32,572 nt of DNA, taken from contig CADBMC010000106.1 in the NCBI GenBank assembly GCA_902795635.1, forward strand, positions 1 to 32,572. Reading direction: 5' to 3'. This document shows positions 23,079-30,523 of this stretch, in pieces. The notes under the pieces were generated by a model. The model saw only the letters and a list, made by a program, of their open reading frames with translations. It did not search any database and had not been told where the DNA came from. The translations under genes and the position numbers were made by a program. Position 1 is the first letter of the stretch; the number at the start of each line of letters is the position of its first letter. This stretch comes from an uncultured Coriobacteriaceae bacterium. Its GTDB lineage: Bacteria > Actinomycetota > Coriobacteriia > Coriobacteriales > Atopobiaceae.

Positions 23079-23975
23079 CTATGCCTGCGTAGCGCCGACG
23101 CGTGCCACGGTCTTGGTCGCCTGTGCCCGGCCCGCCTCGCAGCACGACCTCAGGTCGCCGCCGTCGAGCAGGGTCGAGATGAAGCCCGCCACGAAGTTGT
23201 CGCCGGCGCCCGTCGTGTCCACCACGTCCACGGGAAGGGCGGGGAGGGCGAACGAGCCCTGCTCGCCGTCGGCCCACACGCCGTCGGCCCCGCACTTCAC
23301 GACCACGTTGCGCACGCCCTTGCCGCGCAGCCAGCGCGCCGCCTCGCGGACGTCGTCGCAGCCGGTGTAGAGGATCGCCTCGCGGTCGTTGGGGAAGATG
23401 TAGTCCAGAAGCGGCAGCACGTCCCCTATCTCTTCGAAGGAGAGGCGGCGGAAGTTGGGCGACTTGGTGTCCGCGCACACGACCGAGCCCTGCTCGTGGG
23501 CCGCCGAGACGAGCCGGCGTATGGCCGCCGGATCGGAGAGCGGGGCCCTCCCGAGGCTCGCGAGGCTCACGACGCGCGCCCCGGCGATCGTGTCGGCGGA
23601 AGGCTCGTAGCCCTCGAGCATGGCGGCGTCCGAGCTGACGGCGGTGCGGTCGGCGTCGGTGCGCAAAAGGAGCGGCGCCACGGGCGTCGTGAGGGAGCCG
23701 GAGACGGTCGCCTGCGAGACGTCGATGCCGAGCGAGCGCGCCTTGGCCAGGATCGCCTCGCCGGCGAGGTCGTCCCCGAGCCCGCACACGAGCCTCGTCG
23801 CACGCCCGAGCCCGGCGAGCACGAAGGCCTCGTTGCAGGCGTCGCCGCCGGTGGAGAGGCGGACCTCCCTGGCCGTGCAGTAGCGGTCGTTACCCAGGTC
23901 GCCCTCGACGCCCTGCGATATGCAGTCCAGAACGGCCTGTCCCACGCAGGCGACCTCGCACGTCTTGCCAGCCAT
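23079..23975 (-). CDS. PfkB-family carbohydrate kinase
   Basis: A 298-residue ribokinase-like kinase. The first signature STGGDACNEAFVLAGLG (41-57) binds the sugar, and DTTGAGDNFVAGF (253-265) holds the anion hole and catalytic base D259. YIFPNDREA and the purine-site region VVKCGADGVW are also as in the family. It phosphorylates a sugar (fructose, ribose, ketodeoxygluconate or a nucleoside) with ATP in the cytoplasm; the substrate cannot be fixed from sequence. The start at 23975 follows GGGGAGAGG; the frame is open 46 codons further but without family similarity. It is the first gene of a unit with the NagD-type phosphatase and is divergent from the GH3 glucosidase. Confidence 0.9.
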   Translation of the reverse strand: MAGKTCEVACVGQAVLDCISQGVEGDLGNDRYCTAREVRLSTGGDACNEAFVLAGLGRATRLVCGLGDDLAGEAILAKARSLGIDVSQATVSGSLTTPVAPLLLRTDADRTAVSSDAAMLEGYEPSADTIAGARVVSLASLGRAPLSDPAAIRRLVSAAHEQGSVVCADTKSPNFRRLSFEEIGDVLPLLDYIFPNDREAILYTGCDDVREAARWLRGKGVRNVVVKCGADGVWADGEQGSFALPALPVDVVDTTGAGDNFVAGFISTLLDGGDLRSCCEAGRAQATKTVARVGATQA

Positions 23976-24024
23976 TGCCTCTCCCCTCGTTCGCGTCGCG
24001 GAGCGAACCGCAGCCTGTCTCGAA

Positions 24025-24041
24025 CCTTTCGGAAAAGTATA
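24025..24041 (-). promoter_or_regulatory. Candidate promoter/operator of PfkB kinase gene
   Basis: On the minus strand TATACT (24041-24036) is a good -10. It overlaps a dyad CCTTTC-G-GAAAAG (24025-24037) that would cover the transcription start. Such a dyad fits a repressor site, perhaps for a sugar-responsive regulator. No matching -35. Confidence 0.38.
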
Positions 24042-24162
24042 GGGCTCGTGATATCGGGCGGGCGACGCGCAAGGGCGGTTCCGGCGAGGCGCGTCAGAGG
24101 CTACCATGCTCACCTATGGCGCAAGCGGGAGGCGGCACGGCATCTCATGGGAGGGAGAGGCG

Positions 24163-26472
24163 ATGGCGAAGGCGCGCTCACAGGAGGTCGTTCGCGGCAG
24201 CAACCTCGAGAAGGCGCTTTCCCTGGGCATCGGGGCCGGCCCGTGGTCGAGCCGGCGCATTCCCGAGGCGGGCATCCCCTCCCTGCGCTTCTCCGACGGC
24301 CCCTGCGGCCTCAGGCTCGAGGGCGACAAGGCGCCCGGAGCCGTGGGCGCCAAGCCGCCCGTCGCCTATCCCACCCCCTCGCTTCTTGCCTCCACCTGGG
24401 ACCCTGCGCTTGCCCGCAGGATGGGGGAGGCCCTGGGCGAGGAGGCTCGCGCCTGGGGGGTCGACGTCGTGCTCGGCCCCGGCACGAACCTCGTGAGGAG
24501 CCCGCTCGGCGGGCGCACCTTCGAGTGCCTTTCCGAGGACCCGCTGCTCGCAGGCACCATGGCCTCGTCCTTCGTGGCGGGCGTCCAGCTCACCGGGACC
24601 TCCGCCTGCCTCAAGCACCTCGCGGCCAACTCGCAGGAGACGCGTCGCACCTCCTACGACGCCCGCATCGACGAGCGGACGCTCCACGAGCTCGATCTCA
24701 GGCCCTTCGAGATGGCCGTGCGCCGCGCGCATCCCGACTGCGTCATGGCCGCATACAACCGCCTGAACGGCACCTATTGCTCGGACTCCGTCGCGCTGCT
24801 CTACGACACGCTGCGGCGCGACTGGGGCTTCGAGGGGGTCGTCGTGAGCGACTGGGGCGGCACGCACGACCGCGCCGAGGCCTATCGGGCGGGCTGCGAC
24901 CTCTCGATGCCGGGGCCCTCCCCGCGTCTCTCCGCCCAGGCGCGCCAGGCCGTCGAGTCCGGCAGGCTCGACGTGGGCTACGTACGCGCCTCCGCGGCCC
25001 GCGTGGCCGCCCTCGCGTGCTCGCATATGGGCTCCCATGCCGCAGAGAAGACGCCCGCCCCGTGCCCCGACCCCCATGCGACGGCGCTCCAGGTCGCGCT
25101 GGAGGGCCAGGTGCTCCTCAAGAACGACGGGCTGCTCCCGCTCGATGCCGGGACGAAGGTGGCGCTCGTGGGCCCCTTCGCCGCCCATCCCCGCCTGCAG
25201 GGCCAGGGCTCCTCGCGCGTGGACGCCCCTGGCGCGCCCTCGCTCGCCGACCTCGCGCCGGGATGGCGCCATGCGCGCGGCTGCAACGCGAACGGCATCG
25301 CCGCCAAGGCCCAGCTCGAGCAAGCGGCCAAGGCCGCTGCCGAGGCGGACGCGTGCGTGGTGGTCGTGGGGACGCTCGAGGGCGAGGAGGCCGAGGGCGC
25401 GGACCGGAAGGGACTCGCCCTTGCCCCCGGCTTCGACGAGCTCGTGCGCACGGTGGCCGCCGCCAACCCGCGCACCTGCGTGGTCGTGCAGTCCGGGGCG
25501 CCGGTCGCCCTGCCCTGGGAGGACGAGGTGGCGGCCGTGCTCTGGGCGGGGCTTGGCGGCGAGGCCTCGAGCCAGGCCACGCTCGAGCTCCTCACGGGCG
25601 CGCAATCGCCCTCGGGCAGGCTCGCCGTGAGCTGGCCGGCGGCGGACGAGGACATCCCCTGCGCGGCGAGCTGGGCTCCGGAGGGCGACGAGGTGCGCTA
25701 CGAGGAGGGCCTCCTCGTGGGATACCGCTCCTTCTCGACGACCGGAACGCCCGTGCTGCATCCCTTCGGCCATGGGCTCACCTACACGAGCTTCTCCTAC
25801 GCCGACATCGAGGCCGACGAGGACGGCGTGAGCTTCCATCTGCTCAACGAGGGCGACCGGGCGGGCACGGAGGTCTCGCAGGCCTACCTGGTGCCGCCCG
25901 AGGACGGTCCCTTCCGGCCCCGCCTCGAGCTCGCGGGCTTCGCCAGGACCACGCTCGAGGCCCATGAGCTGCGCAAGGTGGTGATCCGCTTCGACGAGCA
26001 TGCCTTCGACGTGTGGCAGGGCGGATGGCGCCGCCAGGCCGGCGAGTACCGGGTCGTGGTGGGGAGGTCTGCCGAGGACGCGGCGCTCGTAGCCGTGGTC
26101 GCCGTGGGAGGGGAGCAGCTCGAGGCGGTGCCCGCCCAGACCGCCCGGCCCGAACAGCCCTCCCGGGCCGCCGGGCAGGGCCCGGAGGCTGCCTCGCAAG
26201 ACGACGGGGCACAGCCGCCCGCCTTCGACGAGACGTCCTCGCTCACGGACATGGCGCGCCGTTCGCGCCTCGCCCGCCTCGTCCGCTCGGTGGTGCTCAA
26301 AGGCGCGCTCAGGAACGTCGGCGGCGCGTCCGACCCCAGGGCGGTGCTCCCCATCGCCGCGAGCGTGGACGCCGCCGTGTTCGTGCTGGAGAACACGAGC
26401 GCGGGAAGGCTTCCGGGATGGCTGGCGCGCATGTGCGTGCGCTCCGCCAACCGGGGCGCACGGCGCCGCTAG
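24163..26472 (+). CDS. Glycoside hydrolase family 3 beta-glucosidase
   Basis: A 769-residue enzyme without signal peptide, so probably cytoplasmic, cleaving beta-glucosides that have been imported. The GH3 N-domain has IPSLRFSDGPCGLR, the KHLAANSQE loop and nucleophile D230 in VVVSDWGG. The GH3 C-domain follows (VLLKNDGLLPLD to SGRLAVSWP). A fibronectin-III-like domain begins at YRSFSTTGTPVLHPFGHGLTYTSF. After about residue 655 comes a Gln/Pro/Ala linker and a 75-residue helical tail. The start at 24163 follows GGGAGGGAGAGG; an in-frame ATG at 24106 with AGAGG is possible. Stops of this gene and the convergent exonuclease share the bases CTAG. The divergent PfkB kinase may act in the same pathway. 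Confidence 0.93.
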   Translation: MAKARSQEVVRGSNLEKALSLGIGAGPWSSRRIPEAGIPSLRFSDGPCGLRLEGDKAPGAVGAKPPVAYPTPSLLASTWDPALARRMGEALGEEARAWGVDVVLGPGTNLVRSPLGGRTFECLSEDPLLAGTMASSFVAGVQLTGTSACLKHLAANSQETRRTSYDARIDERTLHELDLRPFEMAVRRAHPDCVMAAYNRLNGTYCSDSVALLYDTLRRDWGFEGVVVSDWGGTHDRAEAYRAGCDLSMPGPSPRLSAQARQAVESGRLDVGYVRASAARVAALACSHMGSHAAEKTPAPCPDPHATALQVALEGQVLLKNDGLLPLDAGTKVALVGPFAAHPRLQGQGSSRVDAPGAPSLADLAPGWRHARGCNANGIAAKAQLEQAAKAAAEADACVVVVGTLEGEEAEGADRKGLALAPGFDELVRTVAAANPRTCVVVQSGAPVALPWEDEVAAVLWAGLGGEASSQATLELLTGAQSPSGRLAVSWPAADEDIPCAASWAPEGDEVRYEEGLLVGYRSFSTTGTPVLHPFGHGLTYTSFSYADIEADEDGVSFHLLNEGDRAGTEVSQAYLVPPEDGPFRPRLELAGFARTTLEAHELRKVVIRFDEHAFDVWQGGWRRQAGEYRVVVGRSAEDAALVAVVAVGGEQLEAVPAQTARPEQPSRAAGQGPEAASQDDGAQPPAFDETSSLTDMARRSRLARLVRSVVLKGALRNVGGASDPRAVLPIAASVDAAVFVLENTSAGRLPGWLARMCVRSANRGARRR

Positions 26473-27431
26473 AACATGTTGCGCAGCGAGAACTCCGCCT
26501 GGACGGTCTTGAGCATGAGGTCCACGTCCTCCAGGCCCAGGTGGCGCTCGGACTCGCCCTTGGCGAGCGTCCCGCGACGCCGCGCCCAGTTCTCGAGCGC
26601 GTTCGGGCGCTGGTCTCGCGGGACCGCGCGGCCGTCGACGTCGATGCGCCGGCAGATGTCGCGCGTGTCCACGACGCGGATCCTTCCCGCCTTGCGTGCC
26701 TCGGCATAGCCCGGCAGGTGCAGCCGCAGCCAGGAGTCCTCGAAGGCCGCGTTGTGCGCGAGGTAGGGGTAGGACGTGAGGACCTTCAGCAGGGCCTTGT
26801 GCACGCGCGTCGCCTGGCGGAAGGGCGTCTTGCCGTCGAGCATGTCGTAGGTGATGTGGTGGATGCGCTCCAGGGGCACGCCCCGCTCACGGTAGATGTC
26901 GGGGATGCCGAAGTAGGCCGCATGGGCGTTGGAGGGCTCGGCGTCCGGCGTGAGGCGCATGAACTCGAAGCCCAGGTTGATGATGTATCCGCGGTCGGGG
27001 TAGCGGCCGGTCGTCTCGAGGTCTATGCCCACGACGACGCCTGACACCTTCGCCTCCACGTAGGCTATCCCGAGGTCGCGCAGGTCGCTTCCGGCGGTGC
27101 GGCGCACCTGCGCGGGCTTGCGGTGCTGGAGGGCGGCGACGCCGCGCACGAGCACGTCGGGCGCGAGCGAGCGCTCGAGGCTCTGGTCGCCCACGCGCTC
27201 GAGCGCCTCGGGCCCGATGCGGTCGCAGAGCGTGCGGTTGCGGTCGGCCAAGGCGATTATCTGGGAGAAGGGGACGGGCTCCTCGCCCTTGGGCGCCTTC
27301 TCCCAGGCGTCGAGCAGGGTGGCGATGGCGTCCTCGTTCTGGGAGCGCTCCGCCATGCGCGAGGCATCGTCGTCGATGAGGCTCGGGAGCGTCATGGCCC
27401 CCGCAAGCTCGCGTGCGCGCGAGAGTTCCAT
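26469..27431 (-). CDS. DEDDh-family 3'-5' exonuclease with N-terminal extension
   Basis: A 320-residue cytoplasmic protein. The exonuclease domain spans about 132-312 with all acidic residues: GIDLETTG (D137, E139), AHNAAFEDSW (D232) and ERHLGLEDVD (H297, D302), i.e. the DnaQ-like DEDDh class with a two-metal site for degrading DNA or RNA. The first 130 residues are helical and charged and match no domain I know. The ATG at 27431 lies four bases after the SRPBCC stop and has only a weak ribosome site, so translation is probably coupled; ATGs at 27395 and 27356 are alternatives. The role (DNA repair, RNA turnover) is open. Confidence 0.82.
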   Translation of the reverse strand: MELSRARELAGAMTLPSLIDDDASRMAERSQNEDAIATLLDAWEKAPKGEEPVPFSQIIALADRNRTLCDRIGPEALERVGDQSLERSLAPDVLVRGVAALQHRKPAQVRRTAGSDLRDLGIAYVEAKVSGVVVGIDLETTGRYPDRGYIINLGFEFMRLTPDAEPSNAHAAYFGIPDIYRERGVPLERIHHITYDMLDGKTPFRQATRVHKALLKVLTSYPYLAHNAAFEDSWLRLHLPGYAEARKAGRIRVVDTRDICRRIDVDGRAVPRDQRPNALENWARRRGTLAKGESERHLGLEDVDLMLKTVQAEFSLRNMF

Positions 27432-27435
27432 GGGG

Positions 27436-28080
27436 CTATGCGTCCCGCCTGTCGGCAGCGTGGCTGCCCACGAGGTAGGCGACGCTCACGCCGGCGACGA
27501 TGAGGGCCGAGAGCACGCCGGCGGAGAAGAGCGCCGAGGCGGCCGGGCTGTGGTAGACGGGCTCCTCGGCCGCATGCGCGGGGGCCTTGCGAGGCTCGGG
27601 GTAGAGGCCCGTCTCCAGGATGCACTTGAGGTAGGCGTCGTCTCGCCTCATGAGGTCGAGCATCTCGCGGCTGAAGCGCCTTGGGCCGGCGAGCACGTCG
27701 TATGCGAGGAAGTTCACGAGCCTTCCTGCCCCGGCATCGCTCACGCCGAAGTCCTCGGCGTAGGTGATGCGGCAGGAGCCTTCGTCGAGCGCCGTTCCAA
27801 TGAAGTGCGTGGACGAGATGCCGCCGTCGTATTCCACCTGGATGTGGAAGCCGCGGGAGTTGTGCCCGCGGGTGACGATCGTGCCGAGCATCTCGTAGCG
27901 ATATCCGCCCAGCCGCGTCACGTAGCGGATGCGCGAGCCGAGCCCCATGTCGCCGTCGAGCATCTCGAACGCCTCATGGTCGGGGTTCCACAAGACGAAC
28001 TGGTTGGGCATGTCCTCGAAGAACTCCCATGCGCGCTCGACGGGAACCTCGATGTCGATGGTGTCCACAAGTCGCGACAT
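27436..28080 (-). CDS. SRPBCC (START/polyketide-cyclase-like) protein with C-terminal membrane anchor
   Basis: A 214-residue protein. Residues 1-155 form an SRPBCC fold: IDIEVPVERAWEFFEDMPN at the start is typical, then strand-rich segments ending with a long C-terminal helix (FSREMLDLMRRDDAYLKCIL). Such folds bind hydrophobic ligands in a deep pocket. After a Pro/Ala linker comes one membrane helix (about 181-204) and a short tail ending RRDA, so the domain is tail-anchored with the ligand domain likely in the cytoplasm. AGGTGAG lies five bases before the start at 28080. It sits between a CDF metal transporter and an exonuclease on the same strand. The ligand and function are unknown. Confidence 0.8.
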   Translation of the reverse strand: MSRLVDTIDIEVPVERAWEFFEDMPNQFVLWNPDHEAFEMLDGDMGLGSRIRYVTRLGGYRYEMLGTIVTRGHNSRGFHIQVEYDGGISSTHFIGTALDEGSCRITYAEDFGVSDAGAGRLVNFLAYDVLAGPRRFSREMLDLMRRDDAYLKCILETGLYPEPRKAPAHAAEEPVYHSPAASALFSAGVLSALIVAGVSVAYLVGSHAADRRDA

Positions 28081-28143
28081 AGCGTCTCACCTGCCTTCGC
28101 GACCATCCTACCAGAGGCCCGGCCGCCCGTTCGCCATGGTCGC

Positions 28144-29301
28144 CTAGTCGCTCACGTCGAGGTCGAGCGTGATCCATATGGAGTAGCCCGGGAAGGCCTC
28201 GCGCATGTCCTCGGTGAGGTGCTGGCGGATGCCCTCGCGGTCCGCGTCGAAGGTCACGACGCAGTCCATGCGCATGTAGCGGCGCCCCACGTCCACGTAG
28301 AACCCATGCATCTGGACCACCTCGGGATGCCCCTCGAGGATCTCGCGCGCCTTGCTCTCGGCCTCGGCCGCCGCGTCGTCGTGCGTGTTGTGGGAGTAGA
28401 TGCCCACCGCGGCGATGACCACCTTGCAGTTCGTCTCCTTGAGCACGCGGGACTCTATCGCGCGGGTGAGGACGTCGATCTGCGATGCCGTCATCGTGTC
28501 CACGACCTCCACGTGGAGGCTCCCCACGAGAAGCTCCGGCCCGTATGCGTGCAGGAACAGGTCGTACACGCCAAGCACGCCGTCCACCCCGCGCGCGATG
28601 GACTTCACCTGCGCGGAGAGCTCGGGGGTGATGCGCTGCCCGAGCATGTCGGACACGGCGCCCGAGATCATCTCGATGCCGGCCTTCACGATGAAGGCCG
28701 AGATGGCGATGCCCACCCACGCCTCGAGGCTCACGCCGGAGGCGATGTAGACGAGCGCCGCGGCGAGCACCGAGGCGGAGAGCACCGCGTCGAAGCGCGC
28801 GTCGGAGCCGGAGGCGACCAGCGTGTCGGAGCCCGCCTCCTTGCCCTTCCTGGTCACATAGGAGGAGAGCAGGAGCTTGGCCGCGACGGCGACGGCGATG
28901 ATCGCGAGCGAGAGCACGTCGTAGGATGCGGGCTCGGGCCAGATGACCTTGCGGACCGACTCCACGAGCGAGCTCACGCCGGCGTAGAGGATGATGAGCG
29001 CGATGACGGTGGTGGTGAGGTACTCGACCCTGCCGTGGCCGAAGGGATGGTTTCGGTCGGCGGGCTTGGCGGCAAGCCTCGTGCCCACGATCGTGATCAC
29101 GCTCGATAGGGCGTCGGAGAGGTTGTTCACGGCGTCGAGGATGACGGCGATCGAGTTGGAGGCGAGGCCCACGGCCGCCTTGAAGGCCGCGAGCGCCACG
29201 TTCGCCGCGATGCCCACGACGCTCGCGCGGACGATCGTCCTCTGCCTGTCCGACGTTTCCCCTGCCCGGCTTTCCACGTCGGGCGTCGTGGCCTGTGCCA
29301 T
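28144..29301 (-). CDS. Cation diffusion facilitator, Mn-type, with two C-terminal regulatory domains
   Basis: A 385-residue inner-membrane metal/proton antiporter with six helices (about 25-215). The transport site reads N59-x-x-x-D63 (NNLSD) in helix 2 and D167-x-x-x-D171 (DARFD) in helix 5. This is the Asn-Asp-Asp-Asp pattern I recall for Mn-exporting MntE-like members, not the His-Asp-His-Asp of Zn exporters. HPFGHGRVEY (85-94) is also family-typical. The cytoplasmic part of about 165 residues looks like two ferredoxin-like domains (about 228-305 and 315-385), while most CDFs have one. The start at 29301 is chosen for GGAGG at five bases; an ATG at 29313 is in frame but weaker. It is followed on the same strand by the SRPBCC and exonuclease genes. 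Confidence 0.9.
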   Translation of the reverse strand: MAQATTPDVESRAGETSDRQRTIVRASVVGIAANVALAAFKAAVGLASNSIAVILDAVNNLSDALSSVITIVGTRLAAKPADRNHPFGHGRVEYLTTTVIALIILYAGVSSLVESVRKVIWPEPASYDVLSLAIIAVAVAAKLLLSSYVTRKGKEAGSDTLVASGSDARFDAVLSASVLAAALVYIASGVSLEAWVGIAISAFIVKAGIEMISGAVSDMLGQRITPELSAQVKSIARGVDGVLGVYDLFLHAYGPELLVGSLHVEVVDTMTASQIDVLTRAIESRVLKETNCKVVIAAVGIYSHNTHDDAAAEAESKAREILEGHPEVVQMHGFYVDVGRRYMRMDCVVTFDADREGIRQHLTEDMREAFPGYSIWITLDLDVSD

Positions 29302-29367
29302 GAGAGCCTCCATTCGGGGCCTCTTGCCCCATGGGCATTCCCGAGGATCCCCCCGGCGGAGATTGCC

Positions 29368-30405
29368 CTAGTTGAACTTGACGAACCTGTTGGCGAGCCG
29401 GTAGCCGCCGAGGGTGATGGCACGCCCCGCGTCGCCCGGGAGGTTGCAGAACTGCCCCACGATCCCCAGCCGGCATCGGCGCCAGAGGCGCGGGTCGTAG
29501 TCGTGCAGCTCGTCCCAGAGCCTCGCGAGGTCGTCCATGGCGTCCGGGCGCTCGGAGAGACGGGAGAAGATGGAGCAGATGGCCATCATGAGGACGAAGA
29601 AGTTCACCATGTAGCTGCGCAGCTCCACGCTCGGGATATCGTGGTAGAGGTGGTAGCAGCGCATCATCACGCGGGTTATGCGGAGCTGCTGGTCCACGCG
29701 GCTCGCCATGACGCGCTCGTTGACCGACTGGTCCTCGCGCCCGATGAAGTAGTGGTACATGTCCACGGGCACGTAGTAGATGAGATGGCAGTGGGGAAGC
29801 GGCTGCCAGGCGTAGATGTTGTCCACGTAGAACGTGTGCGCGGGCAGCGGGACGTCGCATTCGCGCAGCATCTTCGTGCGGTAGGTGAGCGAGTGCATGA
29901 GCAAGTTGTTGCTCATGAAGAAGTGGCCTATCTCGCCCCAGGTGAACGGCCGGTCCTCCGGGAGGATGTGGGTGTAGCCAACCGAGTGGGTGTCGCCCTC
30001 GTTTGCGTGGTCGTACACGTAGCGCGTCACGAAGAGGTCGACGAGCTCCTCGCGGGCCACCATCCGGCGGATCGCGTCGAGGAACTCGGCCAGGGCGTCG
30101 CCGTCCAGCCAGTCGTCGGAGTCGACGACCTTGTAGTAGAGGCCGTCGGCGGCGGCGAGTCCCGCGAGCACGGCCATGCCATGCCCGCCGTTCTCCTGGT
30201 GCACGGCCTTCACGAGCGTGGGATGGCGCTCGGCCCACCAGTCGGCCTTCTCGGCCGTCTCGTCCTTGTCGGAGCCGTCATCCACGATGACGACCTGCAC
30301 GTCGTCGGCATAGCCCGACCCCTCGAGGATCGAGGTTATGCAGCGGTCCATGTAGCCTGCCGAGTTGTAGCAGGGGATGCCGAAGGTGATGATCTTGTCT
30401 GCCAC
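29368..30405 (-). CDS. Family 2 glycosyltransferase
   Basis: About 345 residues. The GT-A domain (1-210) has FGIPCYNSAGYM, VIVDDGSDKDET (nucleotide-sugar binding) and the metal motif VDSDDW, then NNLLMHSLTYRTKML. The remainder is helical, with aromatic-rich HCHLIYYVPVDMYHYFIG, and ends in basic residues. It probably adds a sugar to a cell-envelope polysaccharide or lipid on the cytoplasmic side. GTG at 30405 is the best start by similarity, but its ribosome site is poor; a GTG at 30474 would add 23 unrelated residues. A 9-codon ORF with ribosome site and a hairpin precede it. It is the third gene after nagB and nudC on the same strand. Confidence 0.85.
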   Translation of the reverse strand: MADKIITFGIPCYNSAGYMDRCITSILEGSGYADDVQVVIVDDGSDKDETAEKADWWAERHPTLVKAVHQENGGHGMAVLAGLAAADGLYYKVVDSDDWLDGDALAEFLDAIRRMVAREELVDLFVTRYVYDHANEGDTHSVGYTHILPEDRPFTWGEIGHFFMSNNLLMHSLTYRTKMLRECDVPLPAHTFYVDNIYAWQPLPHCHLIYYVPVDMYHYFIGREDQSVNERVMASRVDQQLRITRVMMRCYHLYHDIPSVELRSYMVNFFVLMMAICSIFSRLSERPDAMDDLARLWDELHDYDPRLWRRCRLGIVGQFCNLPGDAGRAITLGGYRLANRFVKFN

Positions 30406-30442
30406 GATCGCTCGTCTCGTCTCGCGCCGGTAGTGCGGCGGG

Positions 30443-30462
30443 CCGGAGGCATGCGCCCCCGG
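30443..30462 (-). other. Leader hairpin before glycosyltransferase gene
   Basis: Stem CCGGGGGC/GCCTCCGG on the minus strand (one G-T pair), loop GCAT, directly after the stop codon of a 9-codon ORF and 37 bases before the glycosyltransferase start. Resembles an attenuator layout. Confidence 0.4.
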
Positions 30463-30464
30463 GC

Positions 30465-30494
30465 CTATTCCCACAGGTAAGGGTCCTTCTGCAT
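30465..30494 (-). CDS. Possible 9-residue leader peptide (MQKDPYLWE)
   Basis: ATG at 30494 with AGAGG seven bases upstream, nine codons and TAG, lying in the spacer between nudC and the glycosyltransferase. Its stop is followed at once by a hairpin. It could be a translated leader controlling the downstream gene. It could also be chance: TATCAT overlapping its start might instead be a -10 of a glycosyltransferase promoter. Confidence 0.3.
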   Translation of the reverse strand: MQKDPYLWE

Positions 30495-30523
30495 GATAGC
30501 GCCTCTAATCCGCTGCCAGCCGC

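Noticed and set aside
22749-25967. 1072-codon plus-strand frame across the phosphatase, kinase and glucosidase genes
   Set aside because: Shadow frame crossing three recognised genes; low-complexity Arg/Gly/Ala composition and no ribosome site.
27974-30238. 754-codon minus-strand frame overlapping the CDF and glycosyltransferase genes in another frame
   Set aside because: Arg/Gly/His-rich out-of-frame reading of two recognised genes.
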